Positions 1 to 10,912 of a stretch of 64,000 nucleotides of DNA are shown piece after piece. The position numbers were made by a program, and so were the translations under genes. Origin of the DNA: Dromiciops gliroides (Eukaryota; Chordata; Mammalia; Microbiotheria; Microbiotheriidae); NCBI RefSeq assembly GCF_019393635.1, contig NC_057861.1, positions 76,329,327 through 76,393,326 of the forward strand, read 5' to 3'. The notes under the pieces are model-generated. The model saw only the letters and a list, made by a program, of their open reading frames with translations, searched no databases and was not told the DNA's origin. Every line of letters begins with the position of its first letter. The first letter of the stretch is position 1.

Positions 1-213
1 AAAGGTGGCTAGGTGCTTTCTCACCATCTCCTCCCTTACTGTGGGTTTCAATGTCCCCCCTGTTAACCATTTTCGTTCTATCCTTCCCAATCCAAAAGTC
101 ATTCTCTTTTTAGTAGGGAAAAGAGAAAATTGAGTTGAATCATTCTGCCTTTTCTCCCTTAACGATTATTGTAGTCCCTTTAATCCAGAACCATGATCCT
201 TAATTATTTCTTT

Positions 214-330
214 CCTTTTTTTGGGGGGGGGGGTGAGGCAATGAGGGTTAAGTGACTTGTCCAAGGTCACACAGCTAGTAAGTGTCAAGTGTCTGAGGCT
301 GGATTTGAACTCAGGTCCTCCTGAATCCAG
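214..330 (-). mobile_element. CORE-SINE, 5' truncated
   Basis: Antisense copy starting in a T/G-rich tail and running through the tRNA-like part to ctgaatccag. The first ~50 bases of the SINE (the ggggcagctagg end) are missing. Confidence 0.8.
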
Positions 331-556
331 CCTCCTTTCATCATTGAATCTCTTGCCCCTAACCTAGCTAAAAAATACATACATTTTAAAATCCTGCTTA
401 TTGTCTTAAGCTTTCATCATCAGCCTCCACTTATTCTTTATGTACACACTCCTGACATTCTTCTCATGCCACTACCCTGCTTCGTTCTTTAGTTCCTTAG
501 ATCTCCTTACTTCCATCTCCAATACAAATCTTTTAAAAGCCTAAAGAGTTGGTTCA

Positions 557-706
557 GGGGCAGCTAGATGGCACAGTGGATAGAGCACTGGCCCTGGAGT
601 CAGGAGTACCTGAGTTCAAATCCGACCTCAGACACTTAACACTTACTAGCTGTGTGAGCCTGGGCAAGTCACTTAACCCCAATTGCCTCACTAAAAAAAA
701 AAAAAA
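557..706 (+). mobile_element. Full-length CORE-SINE
   Basis: Starts ggggcagctagatggcacag and ends in a 14-base A tail. It is flanked by a clear target-site duplication, aaagagttggttcag, on both sides. Confidence 0.92.
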
Positions 707-1105
707 GAGTTGGTTCAGTTCCTTGTGCATCCACACTAGAATGCTTAAATCACTTCTCTTCCTCATCACAATCCTTTGTGTTATCAGAATGTCATTCTTA
801 AGGGCACTGTAACTCTTTGGGGCTGACTTCTCTCCTTTAGAATTTTAGGCTACAGGATCCTACCTATCCTTTCTCTATATTCTTGGAAATCCACAATCCC
901 CAAATCTAAGGTGTGCATCAGCCTAGGTCTGGCTTTATCCTCTATATAAATAACACTCTATGGAGTGGTCATACCCTCCCAAGGCTCCCATCATTTCTAC
1001 TTCAGCAACTCCTAAACCCTTACAATCAGGTTCAGAATTGCAATTTGCCTCATCACTTCCTCCACTTTCATAGTCTTCTTTGCTGCATCTTCCTCTAGGT
1101 CAGGT

Positions 1106-1271
1106 CTTCTTAAACTTCTTCTACTTAAGACCCCTTTACACCAAGAAATTTTTACACAACCTCTGGTATATAGGGATATAAAATAGATATACATAACTTT
1201 TTACTGTTGCCAAATTTTTCAGGATGCCCACATTTAGTTATGTGACCCCCTGACTCCCAGTTTAAGAATCT
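1106..1271. mobile_element. Short MITE-like DNA transposon
   Basis: The ends are inverted versions of ttcttaaact (start ttcttaaact, end agtttaagaa). A second copy with the same body and ends is at 58004-58180. The small size and inverted ends suggest a non-autonomous DNA transposon. Confidence 0.5.
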
Positions 1272-1895
1272 AGACTTTAGATCACGCCACTAACCAGACA
1301 GAAGTGCCTTCCCCACCTGACTGCCTTAAGGAAGCAGGGTCCTAGGCCCTCTTCTCCCATTATACTGTCTCCATGTTTTCCAGATAAGCAGCTTGATTGG
1401 AGGGGCAGGAGAGAGGAAAAAAGAAAAAGAAAGTCTGCCACTTCACCTATGCGGGGAGACCTAGGGGGTTAAAGTCAGTGGGCTTTTATTGATCTTTCTA
1501 AAACTTTCCTATTGGAGCCTTATCTGTGCTTCCTTCAAATCGAATTCTCTGCTCTTCAAGTTGAAGGAACACACTCGCTCTAACACTTCCTTCTGCCATA
1601 GTAGAGGCTAATCTCTTAGGCCTCCCTGTTCCCGCAGTCCCCTCCTGACAGGCCTAATGAATTGAGACAAAAAAAATGTGTCTTCAACATTTATTTGCTC
1701 CTTATTCCCTTCCCCTCACCCCATCACCCTGAAACCTCTTCTCCCCACCACCAGACTAACCTGAGCCCCTTCCCTCAAATTTCCCTAACTCACCATTCCT
1801 TTCTCTTCTCCCCAACCTCCCTTCTCCCCTCCCCTCTCAGGTGCTCCAGATACCCCCCCTCTCAAGCTTCCCTTTACCCCTTCCTCTCCCCCCAG

Positions 1896-2225
1896 GCCTC
1901 CCTGAATACTTCAAACCACAAGTTGGATGAAGAACTATGCCAGACACTCACTCAACGTTATGTGAGTGTCATGAATCGGTTGCAGAGCCTGGGCTACAAT
2001 GGGCGGGTCCACCCAGGGCTGACAGAGCAATTGGTCAATGCCTATGGTATCCTGAGGGAACGGCCTGAGCTGGCAGCCTCTGAAGGTGGTTCTTACACCA
2101 TGGACTTCCTCCAGCGGGTGATCGCGGAAACAGTGCCCCCCAGCATACTCACTGATGCCTTGCTTCTTCTCTCCTGCCTCCACCAACTCTCCCAAGATGA
2201 TGGCAAACCTATGTTCATCTGGTGA
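1896..2225 (+). CDS. SPATC1: SPATC1 (speriolin), last coding exon, partial gene
   Basis: This is the C-terminal exon of speriolin, a spermatogenic-cell centrosome protein that binds CDC20. The exon follows a pyrimidine-rich acceptor ending in ccccccag and opens in phase 0 with ASLNTSNHKLDEELCQ. It runs 109 residues to the stop, with the family signatures LTQRYVSVMNRLQSLGYNG, VNAYGILRERPELAASEGG and the invariant C-terminus DGKPMFIW. Those blocks are nearly identical to mammalian SPATC1 as I remember it, and the gene lies directly upstream of SMPD5/OPLAH as in human. The earlier exons must lie left of the window; nothing coding was found in 1-1895. The related SPATC1L ends DGKPLFAW, so SPATC1 is preferred. 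Confidence 0.93.
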   Translation, partial: ASLNTSNHKLDEELCQTLTQRYVSVMNRLQSLGYNGRVHPGLTEQLVNAYGILRERPELAASEGGSYTMDFLQRVIAETVPPSILTDALLLLSCLHQLSQDDGKPMFIW

Positions 2226-2353
2226 CTGGGATCTCCTAAACCCCAACCACGGCACCAGTCACACTCCCATGCTGGTGAACTGCCTATTAAGCCCTGGGCA
2301 TGGCCACCTTACCATGGGCAAGATTCCCCATTCCCCACACATCAAGCAAAGCT

Positions 2354-2359
2354 ATTAAA
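2354..2359 (+). terminator. Probable SPATC1 polyadenylation signal (ATTAAA)
   Basis: ATTAAA lies 129 bases after the SPATC1 stop, the common variant of AATAAA. No better hexamer occurs in the first 150 bases of 3' UTR, so the transcript probably ends near 2375. Confidence 0.55.
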
Positions 2360-3139
2360 GCTATTAATTGCTGGGAAAGGAATCAGTTCTACTGGGTTTT
2401 TGATATCCCTCCCCTTCCTCTCTGTGCTTGACAATGGGATTGGCTTCAGTGTTTGAAAGGTATTTTTCCCAAAGCACAGGTTTGTTTTGCCTTTTACACC
2501 ATTTTAGGCCTCACTAAAACCCAAGAAGCCCCAGGCTTGGGGGATATTGGCAGGATAGAGAAGAGAGGAAATTTTTGTCTGCCTTTGGGTGTGACCAAGG
2601 GTATTTACTTCTTCAGCAATCCATATATTCCCTTCTCCCCTCCACCTTTCTCCTGCTTATAGTCCCTGTCATCTTCCACAGCTCTTTCTGAGAATAAATA
2701 ATTGTTCCCTACTTTACTCCCATGACCTACATTTACTTTACTCCCATGACCCACATTTCTATATGATAGAAGGAGATATTCAGTCTGAGGGGAGTGGGAC
2801 TTTAGAGCCAAAAATTACATTAGTGTCCCTTCTCAGCTTCTTCCAAATTAGACCAGAACCTAAGAAGGTTTGAAAAAAAGAATGAGAGCCCAAATTGGCT
2901 TCCTCAAAGATTCTGCCCCTTCAGGGAATTCATCAAGGCATTGTCACCAGGTGGGCCCAGAATGCTCTAGGCTCATTTAAAACACTAAACCCACAAAACC
3001 ACAGGATTGACTTTCCTTCCCACTCCTGACTAAAGGAAATGGTGAATGGTTGGTTCAATTTAGAGGCATTAATTTCTCTTGGGGCTTTGCTTCTCCCTGG
3101 GAAAATAGAAAAATGAAAGCGCAATTGAGTCACTTTTCA

Positions 3140-3340
3140 GAGGTCTCAGATAAGATGTGAAAGGGACTTTAAGACCTGTCTCATCCTGTCCCTTCAGTTT
3201 TTAATAGAAGAGAGCCCTGAGACTCAGAGATATTTTATGATTTGCCCAAGGTCACACAGCTAGTAAATAGCAGGGCAGGGCTCTGAATTCGGGTTCTCCA
3301 GATTCTAAACTGAGCACTCTTTCCACTATCTCTGGGGTTG
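3140..3340 (-). mobile_element. MIR-type SINE fragment
   Basis: Diverged core with gcccaaggtcacacagctag, the conserved MIR motif, in antisense. No duplication is visible, as expected for an old copy. Confidence 0.6.
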
Positions 3341-3349
3341 CCTACACTT

Positions 3350-3760
3350 TTCCAGGAAGAGATTAAATCATTTATAATGAGGGCTTCTTGGAAGAAGGGA
3401 CATTGAAGCTGAGGCCTAAGGAATAGGGAGAATTTAAATATGCAAAGATGAGAAGCAGGTCATTCAGAACAGAAGGAAAGTGCATTTTCTGTGCAAAAAC
3501 ATAGAAATTGGCAAGAGCTGAGGTTGTAGAGAGGACCACCCTATGATGCAACTCTACATATGATGTATAGAGGAAATATGGCTGGAAAGTCAGATGCACC
3601 AGATTGTAGGGCTGTCAAATAAGAAGTGTGGATTCCACTCGGTAGGCAATAGGAAATCATTACTGGGTTTTGAGCAGTAAATGTAGTGGCTGAATTGGAA
3701 AAGAAGAGACTAGTTAAGTTATGTGAGGAAAGGAAAACAAATATCATTGTGTCCTTTCAG
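3350..3760 (+). repeat. Old interspersed repeat, family not named
   Basis: Phrases such as gtaggcaataggaaatcatt and the segment at 6140-6420 (tgttgagtttgaggtgggcc) match a common old mammalian repeat I recall but cannot name. No coding potential. Confidence 0.35.
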
Positions 3761-3965
3761 GGTCTGTTGGAAATTCTTAAGTGATAGAGAATTTTTACAT
3801 ATTGGATTCTCTAGGATCTAGAGTCTAAACAATGTTGCTTTCACATTTTCACTTTCTCTTTTTTCCTCTCTCGCTCTTACTCTAGCTCTCTCTATCTCCT
3901 TCACTCTTCTTTGGGGAAAGTCACATAGAATGTTAGTAACAAGTCTTGGAAAAAGAAGTAGGTGT

Positions 3966-4106
3966 TGGGGGTTGCTAGATGGCACAGTGGATAAAGCACT
4001 GGCCCTGGATTCAGGAGGACCAAATCTGGCCTCAGACACTTGACACTTAACTAGCTGTGTGACCCTGGGCAAGTCACTTAACCCTCATTGCCCCCCCCCC
4101 CTCAAA
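3966..4106 (+). mobile_element. CORE-SINE
   Basis: Plus-strand copy with a slightly altered 5' end (gttgctagatggcacagtgg). It is flanked by the duplication aaaagaagtaggtgt. Confidence 0.88.
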
Positions 4107-4559
4107 AAAGAAGTAGGTGTGGAAAGAACAGATTTGAGAGCCTAGCTCCTTAAGCTTCCAGCTTTGAACTACACTGTGATTTGGGGGGAAGTCAACTTTT
4201 TCTAAGTCTTAGTTTTCCTATTTGTGAAATAAGATAATCCTTGTAACACCAATTTCACCAAGTTGAAAAACAGACTGTTATAAAATGTGAGGTATTTCTG
4301 ATGGAAGAGGCTAAAAGGGTTAACAGGTAACCTATCAACTGTGGCTAAAAGGGGTTAACAGATAAACTGAGGCTTGAGTCCTTATCAATAGTACCTAAAA
4401 AGGTTAACAGAGAAACTAAGGTTTGTGTTCTTACAGTAACCAAGAGGGTTTGTCCCTATCAACCAACACTATCAACAGAGATAGTAACTAGGGACCATTA
4501 ACCATTAATAGCCATTAATAGTCCTAGATGACAGGACACCTAGAAACTAGATCTAAAGT

Positions 4560-4734
4560 TTTTTTGTTTTTTGTTTTGGTTTGGTTTTGGGGTTTTTCTG
4601 CAAGGCAATGAGAGTTAAGTGGCTTGTTCGGGGTCACACAGCTAGTAAGTGTCAAATGTCTGTGGCCAGATTTGAACTCAGGTCCTCCTGAGTCCTGGGC
4701 TGATGCTTTATCCACTGTACCACCTAGCTACCCC
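4560..4734 (-). mobile_element. CORE-SINE (outer of a nested pair)
   Basis: Antisense copy inside the LTR. The duplication aaactagatctaaagt lies at 4544-4559 and again at 4916-4931, bracketing both SINEs together. Confidence 0.85.
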
Positions 4735-4915
4735 ATTTTTTATTTTATTTTTTGTTTGTTTTTCGTTTTTGTTTTTTGTTTTTGGCAGGGCAGTGAGGGT
4801 TTAGTGACTTGCCCAAGGTCACACAGCTTGTGTCAAGTGTCTGAGTTCAAATTTGAACTCAAGTCCTCCTGAATCCAGGGTCAGTGCTTTATCCACTACA
4901 CCATCTAGCTGCCCC
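4735..4915 (-). mobile_element. CORE-SINE (second of a nested pair)
   Basis: Antisense copy directly adjoining the previous SINE. Only one duplication pair encloses both, so one SINE probably landed at the end of the other. Confidence 0.85.
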
Positions 4916-5304
4916 AAACTAGATCTAAAGTAAAGAGATACCCTCTGGGTCTTACAAGTTCAAGCTTGTCTTTAGGAACACGAGTAGAAAGGGCCAAATG
5001 TGCCTTTCGGTTCACCTTATGACATGTAAATCCCCAAAACACACCTCCCAGGAAAAAAATTACCTGCTTTGGAGGTTGTCTTAGGACCCCAGAAAGTCTA
5101 AATTAGGATAAGACCTCCCATGAACCTCCCACAAGAAAGGGATTAAGAAAATGAGATAACCTACTTTTTCTTTCTATAAATATAACTACTCTTCCCCCTA
5201 TTTGAGACACCTTCCCGGTGGTCTCCCTGTGGTCACTCACAGTATTTCAATAAAACCTAGGAAACTGAGTCACTGGGTCTTGTTATTCTTTGCGATGCCT
5301 CACA

Positions 5305-7380
5305 ATCAATTTGATTAATTTAATCCACTTCTACATCATTTCTATTGCTTAGTAATCGAAGAACTAGAATTTAAAGATTTGATTTCCTAACCTGGAGGGG
5401 GCACCTGAGACTTGTGGATTGACAGGGTCCTGTATTGCACTTTGAACTCATTAGAAACAGACAATATTGATTGCTCCATTGTCCTTCTAAAGTCTTGAGG
5501 GCAGGGGATGGAGGAAGGGGAAGACTGACTCACCTCCGCCACTGGATTTTAGATTCCACCTTGACAAAGGATATTCTGGATTTGATTTAGAATGGAATTA
5601 AGCAGTGGAACCATGTAGCCCCTACTCAAGGCTCAAAGAATCACAGTGGCCTGAACTTCTTATTTCAAGACAGATCAGTTAGTTGGTGGAAATGTGGTAG
5701 AAATAATTTTTAAACACTTTTAGTAGCCCTTTACTTTTATTTTTTAGTTGATTCTCACCCCACCCCCTCAATAAAGATCCTTACTGAAACCAAGGTGGCT
5801 CTGTGAGGGAGAGGTGGGCTGCAGGGAACTGTAGGCATCACTGCTGACAGCACTGTGATACTGCATCCCCCTGACCACTATGAGTGAGCTCCTTCAGCAG
5901 ACCCCCTGGTCAGAAGGCAGACCTGGGCACTTAGTGGATAAAGCAAATAGAGCAGGTCCTTTTCTGTAGACTTATGCTGGGATCTTTCATAGTAATACAC
6001 TGCAATAGACTGACCAGGTGGTAAGTCTATAAGTGGACCATATCTGGATTCTGGAGGTAGAAATAAAGAGAGGGGGACAAAAGGAAGAAATATTCTAGAG
6101 TCCAAATAAACAAGACTTGGAAACAGTGAATGTGTGAAGTGAGGGAAAAGGAGGAGTCTGATAACAACACTCAGGTTTCAACCAGGTTAATAATAGGAAT
6201 GACTAATAGGAAGTCAGAAGAAGTTTGGTTTTGTACATGTTGAGTTTGAGGTGGGCCAGCATACAGAAAATCTACAGGTAAATGTTCAATAGGCATTTGG
6301 AAATTTGGGTCTAAAGATCAGGACTGAGAATTTGGGAGTTCTTTGCATAAGTGCCTCATTGCAGAGTTCATAATTAAAGCTAGATGAGTGAATGAGATTT
6401 CTGTGAGAAGGGAGTAAGTAAACAAGGTGATCCCTTCAGCTAGATAAGATCCCTCCACATGGCTATCATCTTTGTCTGAACCTTCACAGCCCTTTGCTTA
6501 CTCATCTTTAATAACCCTTCTCACAGTGTGCCATCCTTCATACCTGTTTGTTGTGTTTCTTACCCTGTTCTCATAAACTCCCTCATAAAAGTCCCTAAGG
6601 TCAGGGACTGTCATTCATTTATATGTCCCCTTCTACTCCCAACCTAGGATTGTTCACAACGGTAAACCTCAATAAATGTGGGTGAAAAGAATGCTAATTC
6701 CTTGTCTTGGTTTGGCCATTTATAACTTTGAGGTGGGGTTGCATTGTGATAGTCCAGGCCTTTGCAAACCTAAGAGGTTTCTGTTCCCATTTTTTCCTAG
6801 GCAGGACTGGGAGTAGGCAGTATGAGATTACAATTGCTAAATTAGGTAGATAAATTGATGACACCCTCAAACCTGCCTCAAGGCTCCCGGATTTTCTGAG
6901 ACTGAAAAAATGGGCCAATAAATTTGCTCTCTGGCAACCTCTAATGCAAGTACCTTCAAAATCAGAGTATTTCAGCCCCAGGACCAAAACACAAAGATCT
7001 TTCCGAGGCACAAGCTGGCAGAGGTTCCCAACTCGTTCCTCATTCTCTCCTCAATCCAGTTTGGCAGCACCCATTCCTCCTTTCTCCTGTTTTCTTTTAC
7101 CTGCTGCTGTCCAGGAGGCAGCGCTAGAGACCAGCCCCGGTCTTAGCCACCGGTTAGATGGAGTAAGATGGCCTAATAGTCAGAGGCCGCTTGGCACAGT
7201 GAACGGCCAGGCTGCCTTGGAGCGGGGAAGACTTGCTGCTGTGACCCATACTCTGTGACCCTGGTCAAGTGTCCTTTCCTCGGTGCTCCAGGCACGTCCC
7301 TAAGATCCTTAGGTTTTGATAGCGGGAACGTCCTGTGCAGACGGCAGCCCAGATCCCGTCCGCAAACACAAAGAGGAATT
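5305..7380. other. Intergenic region before SMPD5
   Basis: About 2 kb without a supported gene. It holds an old interspersed repeat (6140-6420) and an L2 3'-end-like tail at 6440-6690 that finishes near caataaatgtgggtga. The reading frames present are short and carry no recognisable domain. Confidence 0.6.
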
Positions 7381-7684
7381 ACCTACACTACTCTACGTTA
7401 AAGGGCTGTTTTTCCGCTAGGGCAGGTCCCGTAGCAAAGCCCAAGTACACCACGATGCTCGTGGGTGTCAGCACAGTGTGTGTCCGGGGCTCCATCGCCA
7501 CGCAAGCCTTCCCACGCACGGGCAGCAGTGGGCCGGGCGACCGCCTAGGGCCCCCGCGCTTCCTACCTCTTCTGGCCCGGGGCGGGACCTGACCGGCCGG
7601 AGCGCGGGCGGGCGGAGGCGGGCTCTCGTCTTCACTTTCTCTTTCCATTTTCCGGCTTCCGCTGCCTCGGTCCTCCAAATTCAG
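7380..7684 (+). promoter_or_regulatory. SMPD5 GC-rich promoter and probable non-coding exon 1
   Basis: GC- and CpG-rich compared with the flanks, with GC boxes such as ggggcgggacc and gcgggcgggcggaggcgggc, and no TATA box. A good donor, TTCAG|GTAAGG, follows position 7684, and an acceptor cttgcag ends at 7862, so a short 5' UTR exon is likely. The transcription start was not determined. Confidence 0.6.
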
Positions 7685-7876
7685 GTAAGGAGAGGGATTT
7701 GTCCCCGGGTCCTCCTTCCCGACCCTCGTGCCTCTTCCGCCTTGGTCCTCCAGTCCCCTTCCTGGAGCCCCCTCCTCACTCCTCTCATGAGCTCCACTCC
7801 TCCCTCCCTGTCTCTGCTCTCCGGGGCCCCTGATCACCCTCTCCCACTCCTCTGCCTTGCAGTCTCCTTTGGACAG

Positions 7877-7951
7877 ATGATCGGCCTCCTCCCAGATCCC
7901 CCAGGTGGGGGCAAAGATGAAGCCCAGGGGCAGAGCCAAGCCTGGTCCTGA
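7877..7951 (+). other. Upstream ORF in the SMPD5 leader
   Basis: If exon 2 begins at 7863, the leader holds an ATG at 7877 opening a 24-codon frame that ends at 7951. A second ATG at 7917 opens a frame that overlaps the main start and runs to 8462. Either could lower SMPD5 translation. This depends on the inferred exon boundary. Confidence 0.35.
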
Positions 7952-8028
7952 GGAAGGCAGGGCAGTTCCCTCTCTGCCTGTGAGACGAGAGCCTCCCAAG
8001 CAGGGACCCTCCCCCCTCTCCTTCCCCA

Positions 8029-10792
8029 ATGCAGGCCCTGAACCCTGGTGCCCCCCCAGCCAGCTGGCCCCCTGGGCTGGCAGGGCTGCGGGCATCCCCA
8101 TTCCCTCACCCTGCCCTGCACTTTCTGCACAGCCTGGCCAGGGTTCTGCTCTTCCCTGCCTACTGGGCGCTGGACAGGCTTCTGGTCTGCTGTGTGCCCA
8201 CTCCCCGCACTCCATTCCCAAGGGGGCTGGGTCATTTCCTGGGCACGCTGCTAGGAGCTTTAGCTGCCCTGTTGCTGATGCTAGCAGCTCTACCCCTGCT
8301 CCTCCTGGGCCTGCTGCTCTGGTTACCTCTGCAGTGCTGTCGACGCCCTTTCTGCTACCAGCCACCTCCTGGGAACTGGACACCCCCCTCACCCTGGTGT
8401 CCCACATCAGATCCCAACCGAAGCTTTGGTTTTCTCAGTGCCAACCTCTGCTTGCTGCCTGATGGTCTTGCCCGATTCAGCAACCTGCAGCACAGCCAGA
8501 AACGGGCAGAGCGGGTGGTCACTGCCCTACTGGGGGGAACCAAAGGGCCAAGCTATGGGGCTATGGGTTCCAGTCCACCCCAAGCTGATTCCCTGGTAGG
8601 GGAGTTGGTATCAGCCCTGCCAGGTAGCCTGGACTTTGTGTGCCTTCAGGAAACATTTGATGTACGGGCAGCAAGCAAGTTGGCCCGGCACCTGGCACCT
8701 ACCCTAGGCGCTGTGATATATGATGTGGGGACCACTGGCTTCCATCCAGGGCCTCAGCTCAAGCTACTGGGTAGTGGGCTCTTGCTGGTCTCCCGATACC
8801 CCGTGCTGAGTGTCCGCTTCTTGCCCTTCCCTAATGGCCGGAGGGAGGATGCACTTGCCTCCAAGGGATTACTCTCAGTTCAGGTATGCAGTATTCCAAG
8901 GGGCCACTTGTGGGTCAAGGGCAGGGGCCAAAGATTGACCTGGGCCCTGGGAGAGATGGCAATGCCCATGGTATTTCAGGTGCAGCTGGGCATGCTGGAC
9001 AGTCGGAGGATTATGGGCTACCTGCACTGTACCCATCTGCACGCCCCTGAGGGTGAGCCAGAACCCAAGGCTAGAATGTTTTTTAGGTTCTCAACTTCCT
9101 CTTGCAGCTGCTAGACAAATTAGCACCAACACACATCAGATGACACAGGGGCTGGCTCTGGTGAGGTGACTGCTGTATGAGTAGCTCTGGTCTTCAAAAT
9201 TTCCTCAACTACTGTCTAGCCTTTCCCTCAACCCATAGTCCTGCCCCCTCCCCACGCCCACCCCCCAACTCTGGCTAGAAGGTGATTTGCCCTTATTATT
9301 CTCTCTCCCTTTCTACCTCTTATGGCTGAGATCCAAGGTCATCCCTGACTGAGGCTGAGGCCATCTCTACTTGCCCCTGTCCTGAGATTTTCATTCCCTC
9401 CAAGCCCAGCCCTCCTCACTAATTGATTCACATCCTCCTCCGTTGTGCTGTGTGGCCTGTCTGCACCCACTCAGTATTCTTCCCCTACACATTTTCCCCC
9501 ATGGTTCCTCTGTCCTTCCTAACCCCACCTCCCAGTTTCCAGGCATACCTTATTTCTCTACCAAGTCTCCACAGGGTTACGATGGGAGCTGGTGGGGGGA
9601 GAGGAAGGGGAAAAGGGCAGCAGGTACCCTGGCCCATTCCCTGCCTTCTCCAGAGGATTGGGCCATTCGCTGTGAGCAACTTTCACTCCTGCTGAGCTGG
9701 GCCGAGCAATTCGAAGCACAGAGTAAGAAGGATGATGATGCTGTCGCCTTCAGTGTGCTTATGGGTGACCTCAATTTTGACAACTCTTCCCCAGGTAAGG
9801 GACAAAGGCCAAGGGAAGTGGGGGGGGGGGAGGGGAATTAGCCCTCTACCAACCAAGCTGCCATTTCTTTCTCTCCCTTCTCTCCTAAAGATGATGCCCA
9901 GGAACAAGAGCATGACCTGTTCAACCACTTCACAGATCCTTGTAGGTTGGGGCCAGGCCAGGAGCAGCCCTGGGCCATAGGTAGGAGGAGCCAGAGTCTG
10001 ATCTTAGACCCTGAGTAGGGAGCTGAGTCATGAGACATCCTCTTCTTCCACCCCTGGGCAGGGAACTGGAGTCCCCACACCACCCTTTCTCAACTGGATA
10101 AGCCCAAGACATCCATCTCCTCTGCCCCAGAGCACCAGGCTTAGCCTTCCTTCCCTTGGACCTGAGGGAACCAAAGGAAAGCAAAGTGTGCTCTGGACCT
10201 CATATTCTTCCCTGGTCCCCAGGAACCCTGCTGAGTGCCCCAACGCTGCACTTCCCAGTGGCCTGCTCTTCTGAGAAGCTGAAAAGGCAAGTGTCCCTGG
10301 GATGGGGTTTGCATGCTACAACCCCACCTCTTCCCTAATAATTCTAGTCCTTCCTTTCTTTGTTCCTCCAGCGCTCTGGAGCAGGAGGATGGGAGAAGTG
10401 TGTACCTTGCAGGTCCTCCCACTGGGACCCTTTCCTCTGGGTCCTGGCAGGGCAGAAGAATAGACTACATCTTATACCGGAGGGAGCCTGATACCCTTCT
10501 CATCCCAGTAAGTGCCCTATGGAGTGCAGGGGTAAGCAAACTGAGGGATGGGAGTGAGAACACCAGCTTTTCCACTGTGGCCATGGAGAATGGTGGAGTT
10601 GGATTCAGATTCTAGGGAGGAAGAGAAGGGGAGTCTTCCCTCATGTAGAATTCCCTCCTTCCTCCCCCACAGGCCCTAGAACGAGTGACTTTTAGCACAT
10701 GCCTGGCTGGCCTCACGGACCATCTGGCTGTAGGCCTGCGACTCCGGGTGACCACGGAGCCCAGGACTAACCCTGAAAGACCAACAGACTGA
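8029..10792 (+). CDS. SMPD5: SMPD5, neutral sphingomyelinase 5
   Basis: Hydrolyses sphingomyelin to ceramide and phosphocholine at membranes. Seven coding exons join in frame to 492 residues: 8029-8883, 8980-9052, 9654-9794, 9891-9980, 10223-10286, 10372-10507, 10673-10792; the mouse protein is close to this length as I recall. Two hydrophobic segments lie at about residues 30-55 and 69-103, as in the SMPD3/SMPD5 pair. The DNase I-like catalytic fold follows with its metal and catalytic residues visible: N139 (SANLCLLP), E208 (CLQETFD), D348 and N350 (MGDLNFDN), D469-H470 (LTDHLAVGL). The intron after 10286 has a GC donor (AAAAG|GCAAGT); all others are GT-AG. The start at 8029 is the only one giving the hydrophobic N-terminus, though a tgcag acceptor-like string overlaps it. 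No frame damage is seen. Confidence 0.92.
10287..10371 (+). other. GC-AG intron of SMPD5
   Basis: The 85 bp intron starts GCAAGT and ends ctccag. Joining across it gives EKLK-S-ALEQEDGR in frame, which matches the SMPD family, whereas no GT nearby keeps the frame. GCAAGT is the usual consensus for the rare GC donor class. Confidence 0.8.
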
Positions 10793-10868
10793 ACAGTGAA
10801 AGCAGCAAACTGTGACCATGGCTCCTCCCCGGCCCCACCTCTCTGGTACAGGGGCAACTTCAGGGATC

Positions 10869-10874
10869 TTTATT
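10869..10874 (-). terminator. OPLAH polyadenylation signal (AATAAA)
   Basis: On the minus strand AATAAA lies 39 bases past the OPLAH stop, giving a very short 3' UTR. Cleavage would fall near 10850, only about 60 bases from the SMPD5 stop on the other strand. Confidence 0.8.
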
Positions 10875-10912
10875 GTTGCCCCGTCAGGGTGCTCCCCACC
10901 CCATCCCATCTT

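Larger units (their letters stand above)
1..1100. repeat. SPATC1 intron with old CR1/L3-like LINE fragments
   Basis: The segments 1-200 and 770-1030 resemble the segments near 26500-26600 and 27590-27780, so both places carry the same old LINE-type repeat. The assignment to the CR1/L3 group is from memory of consensus phrases and is not firm. Two young SINEs interrupt it. No coding exon was seen. Confidence 0.4.
4286..5304 (+). mobile_element. Solo LTR of an endogenous retrovirus, interrupted by two SINEs
   Basis: The unit begins TGTGAGG and ends CCTCACA, a perfect short inverted repeat of LTR type. Near the right end are a TATA box (TATAAATA, 5175-5182) and AATAAA (5249-5254) in the spacing of an LTR promoter and poly(A) site. 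Removing the two SINEs leaves about 660 bp. No internal retroviral genes adjoin it, so it is a solo LTR. The flanking bases do not give an obvious 4-6 bp duplication. Confidence 0.6.

Noticed and set aside
1662..1895. Upstream extension of the SPATC1 exon frame
   Set aside because: The open frame runs through the polypyrimidine tract of the intron; the acceptor at 1895 and family similarity both set the exon start at 1896.
8014..8034. Acceptor-like cttccccaatgcag overlapping the SMPD5 start
   Set aside because: Use of it would remove the only ATG that keeps the hydrophobic N-terminus; the next in-frame Met is about 80 codons on.
7388..8407. 339-codon open frame on the minus strand over the SMPD5 promoter
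   Set aside because: It lies opposite GC-rich promoter and SMPD5 coding DNA, is rich in Gly, Arg, Pro and Glu as expected by chance, and has no domain.
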